Of a DNA stretch of 64,000 nucleotides, positions 58,636 through 64,000 are shown piece after piece. The stretch is from Palsa-1447 sp964414785 (GTDB taxonomy: Bacteria; Verrucomicrobiota; Verrucomicrobiia; Opitutales; Opitutaceae). Numbering within the stretch: the stretch's first letter is position 1; each line of letters begins with the position of its first letter. The notes beneath the pieces were generated by a model. That model had not been told where the DNA came from, did not search any database, and saw only the letters and a list, made by a program, of their open reading frames with translations. The translations under genes were made by a program, and so were the position numbers. The DNA is taken from the NCBI GenBank assembly GCA_964414785.1, contig CAYPXZ010000020.1, positions 1-64,000 of the forward strand, given 5' to 3'.

Positions 58636-60318
58636 TCAATGCGGTGCGCCTGCCAACATTTCGTCGCGCCGTTGCTTGAACTCGCAGCCCGGCTTCCACT
58701 GCGGCCACTCGCTCGCGCGCGACAGGCGAAGCCCGAGGCGGAAGAGGACATCCGCGTCCTGGGCGGCACCGCGCATATCCCACCACGGCTTGATGACGTC
58801 CGTCACCTTGTGGTAGTCGCCGGCCACATAGGCGTCCCTGCGCATGCGCCCGTAGCCCTCGGGCTTGCCGATGATGTCGAGGCCGGGGTTTTCGTAGAAG
58901 GAGGGGACCCCCACCTTCGCGAACTCGAAGCTGTCGGCGCGGTAGAAGAACCCCTTCTCGGGGTCGGCCTCCGGGGTGAGGCGGCGGCCGAGCGTTTCGA
59001 CGACCTGGGCGGCGTCGTCGTCAAGGGTCGAGTTTCCGAACCCGACGACCTCCACGTTCCTCGCCGGACCCGCGTTCTGGAGGCCGCCGGTCCCGTCGAG
59101 GTTGATGTCGGCGAGGGTCTTCGTGATGGGGTAGAGGGGGTGCTGGCAGTAGTACTCGGCGCCGAGGAGCCCCTGCTCCTCGGCCGTGAAGCCGACGAAG
59201 ACGATCGAGCGCGGGGGGCGCTCGGTCGCGGGCAGGAGCGAGAACGCCCGGGCGATCTCGAGGATGCCCGCGCACCCGGAGGCGTCGTCGGCGGCGCCGT
59301 GGAACACCGGGTCGCCCTTCAGGCGCGGATTCTTCCCCAGGTGGTCCCAGTGCGCCGAGTAGATGACGACCTCGTCGCGCCGCGCGGGATCGGAGCCCTC
59401 GAGGCGGGCGACCACGTTTCGCGATGCGAGGGCGCGCGTCTGGTTGGTCACCTGGAAGCTCGCCTTGGCCGCGAACTCGACCGGGCGGAAATCCCTGCGT
59501 GCGGCCGCGGCCTTCAGGAGGTCGAAGTCCTGTCCGGCGGCCGAGAAGAGGGTCCGAGCGAAGGCGAGGGTCAGCCAGCCCTCGACCGACACCCGCCCGC
59601 CGTTGCCGTCGGGCGACTCGAGGACGAAGTTCTCGCGGCCCCAGCTGCCGGAGACGACGGCGTAGGGATAGCCGGCAGGCCCGGTCTCGTGCACGATCAG
59701 GCACGCCGCCGCGCCCTTCGCCGAGGCCTCCTCGTACTTGTAGGTCCATCGGCCGTAGTAGGTCATGGCCTTTCCCTTGAACATGGCCTCGTCGAGCTTC
59801 GTCGGGTCCCTGGGGTCGGGCACCGGGGGATCGTTGATCAGCATGACGACCGTCTTGCCCCGCACATCGACCCCCTTGAAGTCGTCCCAGCCGTACTCGG
59901 GGGCCACGACGCCGTAGCCGACGAAGACGATCCCGCTGTCCCTGACCTCCACCTTCGGCGCGATGCGCCGGGAGACGGCGACATAGTCGTTGAGGACCGC
60001 GGGGGTGAGGGTCTTCCCGCCGGCTTCGACGGTGAACCCCGCCGAGGAGACGATCCCCACCATCGGCACCTTCTGGATGAAGGTGCCGTCGGGATTGCCC
60101 GGGGCTAGGCCCAGCTTGATGAACTGCCCCTGGAGGTACGCGACGGATTTCTCCTCGCCCGGGGTCCCGGGGCCGCGTCCCTCGAATTCATCCGAGGAAA
60201 GGACCCTGATGTGCTCGAGGATGCGGGCGGCGGAGGCCTCGTCCGCGGCCGCCGGCGGCACCTGCGCCGACAGGGTGACGGCCGCCAAAAGCAGGCAGGA
60301 AGGGGCGACAAGATTCAT
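58636..60318 (-). CDS. exported M28 zinc aminopeptidase
   Basis: A 560-residue protein with a signal peptide (LVAPSCLLLAAVTLSAQVPPAAA). A PA-type domain is inserted between an N-terminal part and the catalytic M28 core. Zinc ligands and catalytic residues are visible: H in SAHWDHLG, D in GAADDASGC, EE in FTAEEQGLLGAEYY, D in DINLDGTGG and H in GDYHKVTD. M28 enzymes cut N-terminal residues of peptides, and this one should act in the periplasm. The catalytic core sits at about residues 330-530. It is upstream of oppB, perhaps linked to peptide use. Confidence 0.92.
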   Translation of the reverse strand: MNLVAPSCLLLAAVTLSAQVPPAAADEASAARILEHIRVLSSDEFEGRGPGTPGEEKSVAYLQGQFIKLGLAPGNPDGTFIQKVPMVGIVSSAGFTVEAGGKTLTPAVLNDYVAVSRRIAPKVEVRDSGIVFVGYGVVAPEYGWDDFKGVDVRGKTVVMLINDPPVPDPRDPTKLDEAMFKGKAMTYYGRWTYKYEEASAKGAAACLIVHETGPAGYPYAVVSGSWGRENFVLESPDGNGGRVSVEGWLTLAFARTLFSAAGQDFDLLKAAAARRDFRPVEFAAKASFQVTNQTRALASRNVVARLEGSDPARRDEVVIYSAHWDHLGKNPRLKGDPVFHGAADDASGCAGILEIARAFSLLPATERPPRSIVFVGFTAEEQGLLGAEYYCQHPLYPITKTLADINLDGTGGLQNAGPARNVEVVGFGNSTLDDDAAQVVETLGRRLTPEADPEKGFFYRADSFEFAKVGVPSFYENPGLDIIGKPEGYGRMRRDAYVAGDYHKVTDVIKPWWDMRGAAQDADVLFRLGLRLSRASEWPQWKPGCEFKQRRDEMLAGAPH

Positions 60319-60367
60319 CGCGCGATTCTCCCGGACGGGGCCCAAATGGCAACCCCGCCTTCGCGCG

Positions 60368-61165
60368 CTACGGCTTCCTGCACAGGAGCCGCAGCATGGG
60401 CCACCACCAGCTGATCTTCCCTCCGTCGTCGCAAAGGCGCAGCGCCCGCCGGACGGTCTCCGGGGCCGAGCGGACGGCCTCCAGGACGAGCGCCCGGTTC
60501 TCGCCGGAGGTCGCCGCGGTCTCAAAGTACCAGTCGAGGTCGGGCTGCTTCTTCGCGTGCAGGGCGCTGGAGACGACGGTGAGCCCCGCCTCCCCGGCGA
60601 GGTCCTCCCAGGCCGACCTCGAGAGGAAGCGCCCGTGGCTCGGGTCGCGCCATTTCTCGACCTGGTGGAGCCACTCCTCGGTCCCCGGGTCATCGTCGGG
60701 CACGCTGCCGTCGATCACGAGGAGGTGCCCGCCCGGGCGAAGGACCCTTGCCGCCTCGGCGACGAACCGTCGCGGCGAGCTGAAGTGGTGCGGGGCGACC
60801 CGGACGGTGACCAGGGCGAAGGCCGCGGCGGGGAAGGGGAGTTCCTCGGCGGGGAAGAGGAGGGTTTCGACCGGGAGCCCCGCCTCCCGCACCAGCCGGC
60901 CCGCGTTCTCGAGCATCCGCGCCGAGATGTCGCCGGCCGTGACGCTCCAGCCCATGCGGGCGAGGAGGAGTGCCGTGTGCCCGCCCCCGGTTGCGACGTC
61001 GAGCGCCCGGTCCCCGGGGGACGGCGCCAGGCCCCCCAGGGCCTCGGCGACATCGGACGTGTCGGCGAGGATGTGGGACTTTCCATAGCGGTCGCTCTGC
61101 CGGTCAAATTGCGCGGCGGAGGCCGCCTGCGCGGCGTCGAAGTTTGACTGTCGCTCCTGTGGCAT
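60368..61165 (-). CDS. class I SAM-dependent methyltransferase
   Basis: A 265-residue protein with a Rossmann-like methyltransferase core. Motif I is ALDVATGGGHTALLLARMG, the acidic strand is VTAGDISARMLENA, and the later part has VTVRVAPHHFSSPRRFVAEA and VLRPGGHLLVIDG (motif III region). The fold resembles ubiquinone/menaquinone biosynthesis methyltransferases (UbiE type), but substrate is not clear. Start ATG at 61165; 37 bases separate it from the divergent FmdB-like gene. It lies 49 bases upstream of the M28 gene. Confidence 0.85.
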   Translation of the reverse strand: MPQERQSNFDAAQAASAAQFDRQSDRYGKSHILADTSDVAEALGGLAPSPGDRALDVATGGGHTALLLARMGWSVTAGDISARMLENAGRLVREAGLPVETLLFPAEELPFPAAAFALVTVRVAPHHFSSPRRFVAEAARVLRPGGHLLVIDGSVPDDDPGTEEWLHQVEKWRDPSHGRFLSRSAWEDLAGEAGLTVVSSALHAKKQPDLDWYFETAATSGENRALVLEAVRSAPETVRRALRLCDDGGKISWWWPMLRLLCRKP

Positions 61166-61202
61166 GGCAGCTTCACCTTGATACGTTAGCCCAGGCGCGG
61201 CC

Positions 61203-61733
61203 ATGCCGATCTACGAATTCTACTGTCCCGAGAACCACCGCATCTACCAGTTCTACGCCCGGACGCTGGCGCAGGGGAAGGTCGTGCCCAAGTGCCCCGA
61301 CAACCCGAAGTTCACGATGCGCAAGGTCGTCTCGTCGTTTGCGGTCGTGGGGCGGGGTCAGGCCGGGGGGGCGCCGGGCGGGCCGGCGGGCGAGCCGCCT
61401 GGGGGCGACCCCGCGGATTCGCGGATGGAGGCCGCGATGGGCCAGATGGAGCGAGAGTTCTCGAGCGTCGACGAGAACGACCCCAGGGCGATGGGCCGGA
61501 TGATGAGGCGGATGGCCGACCTGACCGGCGAGCGCCTTGACGGCCCGATGGAGGAGGTCGTGCGCAAGCTCGAGGAGGGCGCCGATCCCGACTCGCTGGA
61601 GGAGGAACTCGGAGCCGATCCCGGTGGGGATCCGCAGGCGCCCCAGGCGCCGGGGGAAAAGGCGGCGCGAGGGCGAGCCCGGGCGGGGCGCGCGGCCCCC
61701 GTTCGCGACCCCAAATTGTACGACTATCCATGA
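61203..61733 (+). CDS. FmdB-like zinc-ribbon protein with degenerate ribbon
   Basis: A 176-residue protein. The N-terminal 45 residues (MPIYEFYCPENHRIYQFYA, then PKCPDNPKFTMRKVVSSF) follow the FmdB/zinc-ribbon pattern MPIYEYxCxxCG. Only single cysteines (C8 and C31) are left where CxxC pairs are usual. A Gly/Pro-rich linker leads to an acidic helical segment (MEAAMGQMEREFSSVDE, then VRKLEEGADPDSLEEEL) and a basic Arg/Ala tail. The function of FmdB proteins is poorly known. The stop overlaps the inositol-phosphatase gene by 4 bases. Confidence 0.72.
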   Translation: MPIYEFYCPENHRIYQFYARTLAQGKVVPKCPDNPKFTMRKVVSSFAVVGRGQAGGAPGGPAGEPPGGDPADSRMEAAMGQMEREFSSVDENDPRAMGRMMRRMADLTGERLDGPMEEVVRKLEEGADPDSLEEELGADPGGDPQAPQAPGEKAARGRARAGRAAPVRDPKLYDYP

Positions 61734-62548
61734 GCGAATCCCCGAGCGAGATCACGAGGCGAATTGAAGCAGCGAAGGCCGCGGTTACCGCCGAGACCGG
61801 CCTCCTGCACCGGGAGTTCGGGCGGGCCGAGAGCCGCTGGAAGGGCGACGGCACGCGGGTCACCGCGATCGACATCGCGATCTCCGAGAACATCTTCAGG
61901 GCGCTCCGCGCCCAGTTTCCCGAAGACCAGATGCTCAGCGAGGAGCTTCCCGAGGGGGAAGGGCCGATCCCGGTCACATCGCGCTACGGCTGGGTCCTCG
62001 ACCCGATCGACGGCACCAACAATTTTGCCCTGGGCATCCCGCACTGCGCGATCTCGCTGGCCCTCATCGAGCGGGGCGAGCCGGTGTACGGCGTCGTCTA
62101 CGACCTGAGCCGGCGCGTCCTCATGCACGGGGGGCCGGGGTTCGGGATGTTCGACGGGGAGCGCAGGGCGAGCGTGTCGACCGAGAAGCCGACCGTGGAC
62201 ACGCTGATCGGCTTCCACAGCCCCAGCGACAAGGCGCTTGTTCCCGCCGCCGACGCCGTGCTCTCGCACTTCAAGATCAGGGGGCTCGGAAGCGCCACGC
62301 TCCACCTGGCGTACGTCGCCGCGGGGCTCTTCGGGGGCGCCGTCGATTTCAACGTGAAGATATGGGACCTGGCGGCCGCAATCCCCATGTGCCGGGCGGC
62401 GGGCGGGCGGGTCATCTTCCTCAACGGGGAGCAGCTTCCGATGAGGGTCTTTAACCTGAAGATGGGGCGCATTATGTACGTGGCGGGCGCCCCGGCGATG
62501 GCCGAGCGCCTATCGGGCCTCGTGGCGCCCCGTCTGGGCCTCGTCTAG
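61730..62548 (+). CDS. inositol monophosphatase family protein
   Basis: A 272-residue protein of the IMPase/FBPase superfamily. The metal sites are visible: E in LSEELPEG, DPIDGTNNFALG (motif WVLDPIDGTNN) and the C-terminal VKIWDLAAAIPMCRAAGG. It hydrolyses phosphate monoesters such as inositol phosphate, and other members dephosphorylate PAP or fructose-1,6-bisphosphate. Start ATG at 61730 overlaps the FmdB-like stop by 4 bases. The substrate is not determined by sequence. Confidence 0.92.
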   Translation: MSESPSEITRRIEAAKAAVTAETGLLHREFGRAESRWKGDGTRVTAIDIAISENIFRALRAQFPEDQMLSEELPEGEGPIPVTSRYGWVLDPIDGTNNFALGIPHCAISLALIERGEPVYGVVYDLSRRVLMHGGPGFGMFDGERRASVSTEKPTVDTLIGFHSPSDKALVPAADAVLSHFKIRGLGSATLHLAYVAAGLFGGAVDFNVKIWDLAAAIPMCRAAGGRVIFLNGEQLPMRVFNLKMGRIMYVAGAPAMAERLSGLVAPRLGLV

Positions 62549-62633
62549 GGGTCGGGGTGCCCCGGCCCGGGGAGCCCCAAAAATGCGCTAAAATCGGCGC
62601 CGGAAGTGCCGATGGGGAAACATCTTCCCCAGC

Positions 62634-64000
62634 ATTGATATAGGCACGGTATACTTTTTTGGCGCCCTGCTCGGCATCCTGCTGGCGGGATTGATGGGCT
62701 TTGTCTACCTGCGCCTCGCCACCTATCCGGGCTACAGGCTCTGGCTGGCCTCCATCGCGTGCTACGGCGCGGGGCTGTTCGTGAACTGGCTGTACAGCGT
62801 GCACAGCGCCCTGCCGCTCGTGGTCATCGGCAACCTTTTCTTCATAGGGAACACCACCCTGGCGCTCCTTGGGACGAGCCGCTTTGTGGGGCGGCGCCTC
62901 GGCGCCTGGGTGATCTACGGCCCGCTGGTCCTCGGTGTTGCAACCACGGTCGTCTTCTCCGTTGGGGCCGACTACCGCATAACCCGCATCGTGGTCCTAT
63001 CGGCCGCGCTCGCCCTGAACCAGGTCATCCAGATTCGGGTCGTGCGCTCGGCGCGCCTGGAGGCGACAATCGGCCACGCGGCCAACTGCCTCGTCTTCTT
63101 CGCGCAGATCTACGTCGTGTGGTCGGCGATACGCATGGGGTACCTCCTGGGCTTTGAGCCCACGAGCGTCGCGGGGATCAACAAGCTTTTCCAGGTGGTC
63201 ACCTACGCGGTGATCTCCTCGTGCAACGTGGGCTTCGCCTTCGCGTACCTCGCGCTCACGTTCGCGCGGACCGAGACCCGCTCGCGGGAGTTCCACCAGA
63301 GCCTCTCGGAACTTAAGCGCTCGATCGACGAGCATGCGATCGTCGCGGTGACCGACCGGACGGGACACGTCATAGAGGTGAACGACTTGTTCTGCGGAAT
63401 CTGCAAGTACTCGCGCGAAGAGCTCATAGGAAAGACCTTTCGCATGATCAATTCGGGAACCCACTCGAAGGCGTTCTTCGCCTCCCTCTGGACTGAGATC
63501 CTTGCGGGCCGAAAATGGAGCGGCGAGATCTGCAACCGGGCGAAGGACGGCTCGCTCTACTGGGTTGCCAGCACGATCGTTCCCATCGCCGACGCCAATG
63601 GGCGCCCCGAGCGATTCATCGCCATCGAGGCGGACGTCACCCAGCGCAAGAAGGCCGAAAAGGCCCAGCACGAGACGGAGCAGAGATTCCGCGACCTTGT
63701 GGACTCCACGGATGCCGTGGTCTGGGAGGCCGACGCCGTCACGTTTGCCTTCACCGAGGTGAGCGCGAACGTCGAGCGCCTGCTGGGATACCCGGTCAAC
63801 GACTGGCTGCAGCCCAATTTCTGGGCGAGCCACATCCATCCGGAGGACCGGGACCAGGCCGTGCAGTACTGCCTCGAGCGGACCGGCCGCGTCGAGAACC
63901 ATGCGTTCGAGTACCGCTTCATGAGCCAGGACGGCCGGACGGTGTGGATCCGCGACGACGTGACGGTGATCGTCGAGGACGGGAAACCCAGGTGGCTGCG
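62634..64000 (+). CDS. 7TM membrane sensor with PAS domains, partial at window end
   Basis: This open frame continues past position 64000. Residues from the start to about 220 contain seven hydrophobic segments (for example FFGALLGILLAGLMGFVY and FQVVTYAVISSCNVGFAFAY). Two PAS domains follow: the first about 230-340 (VAVTDRTGHVIEVND, then PIADANGRPERFIAIEADVT) and the second from about 350 (FRDLVDSTDAVVWEAD). The start is uncertain. The stop upstream in frame is at 62589, and no ATG or GTG lies in the first 33 codons except ATG 62694, inside the first membrane segment. ATT at 62634 gives an N-terminus DIGTVYFF. A kinase or cyclase domain may follow beyond the window. Confidence 0.8.
   Translation, partial: MDIGTVYFFGALLGILLAGLMGFVYLRLATYPGYRLWLASIACYGAGLFVNWLYSVHSALPLVVIGNLFFIGNTTLALLGTSRFVGRRLGAWVIYGPLVLGVATTVVFSVGADYRITRIVVLSAALALNQVIQIRVVRSARLEATIGHAANCLVFFAQIYVVWSAIRMGYLLGFEPTSVAGINKLFQVVTYAVISSCNVGFAFAYLALTFARTETRSREFHQSLSELKRSIDEHAIVAVTDRTGHVIEVNDLFCGICKYSREELIGKTFRMINSGTHSKAFFASLWTEILAGRKWSGEICNRAKDGSLYWVASTIVPIADANGRPERFIAIEADVTQRKKAEKAQHETEQRFRDLVDSTDAVVWEADAVTFAFTEVSANVERLLGYPVNDWLQPNFWASHIHPEDRDQAVQYCLERTGRVENHAFEYRFMSQDGRTVWIRDDVTVIVEDGKPRWL

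Overview
The window is a dense, GC-rich bacterial chromosome segment (by eye about two thirds G+C, with long shadow ORFs opposite most genes). It looks Gram-negative: lipid A/LPS flippase MsbA, a heptosyltransferase-like GT9, heptose-phosphate kinase and phosphatase genes, and a lipoprotein with a lipobox. A gene resembling the Planctomycetes/Verrucomicrobia-specific Minf_1886 family, a DUF5069 protein, a DUF4412 protein and a MoxR-DUF58-Bat operon point to Verrucomicrobiota, probably an Opitutaceae-like lineage. That assignment is inference from gene content only. No insertion sequence, prophage or CRISPR array was seen.

Layout. 1-280: three tRNA genes on the minus strand (Gln, partial at the edge; Thr; Lys). 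540-3542: a membrane glycosyltransferase with three copies of an unidentified C-terminal domain. 3873-11323: a translation block on the plus strand (rpmI, rplT, pheS, pheT, gatC, gatA, gatB). 11383-12655: an exported Mn-type superoxide dismutase converging on a Fur-family regulator. 12803-15820: Minf_1886-like protein and a double-domain M16 peptidase. 15821-20091 (minus): peptidase M24, heptose kinase, GmhB-like phosphatase, TlyA and NAD kinase, probably one operon. 20144-22943: DUF192 lipoprotein facing a minus-strand run of two unknown proteins, a metallophosphoesterase and a DUF4412 protein. 23000-30598: housekeeping and accessory genes (rlmJ, Hsp20, MazG-like, DUF5069, MogA, DJ-1 family, gluQ, LOG, Nudix, PAP2).

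30609-37868 (minus) is a complete MoxR/DUF58/BatA/BatB/BatD operon in which BatB carries a BatC-like tail and BatD a BatE-like tail. 37961-40163 holds a MOSC protein and RmuC. 40205-48817 is a six-gene plus-strand cluster with short gaps or overlapping ends: a REC-histidine kinase without output domain, a VAO-type FAD oxidase, a ketoacyl synthase lacking both catalytic histidines, a 7TM histidine kinase, a degenerate kinase and a nucleotidyltransferase-like protein. It is the best candidate in the window for an undescribed system.

48810-60318 (minus) holds an orphan ABC ATPase, surE, pnp, rpsO (with two strong hairpins between rpsO and pnp), a DciA-like protein, GT9, msbA, an OppB/OppC permease pair and an M28 peptidase. 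60368-64000 holds a methyltransferase, an FmdB-like protein, an inositol-monophosphatase-family enzyme and the start of a 7TM-PAS sensor that runs off the window.
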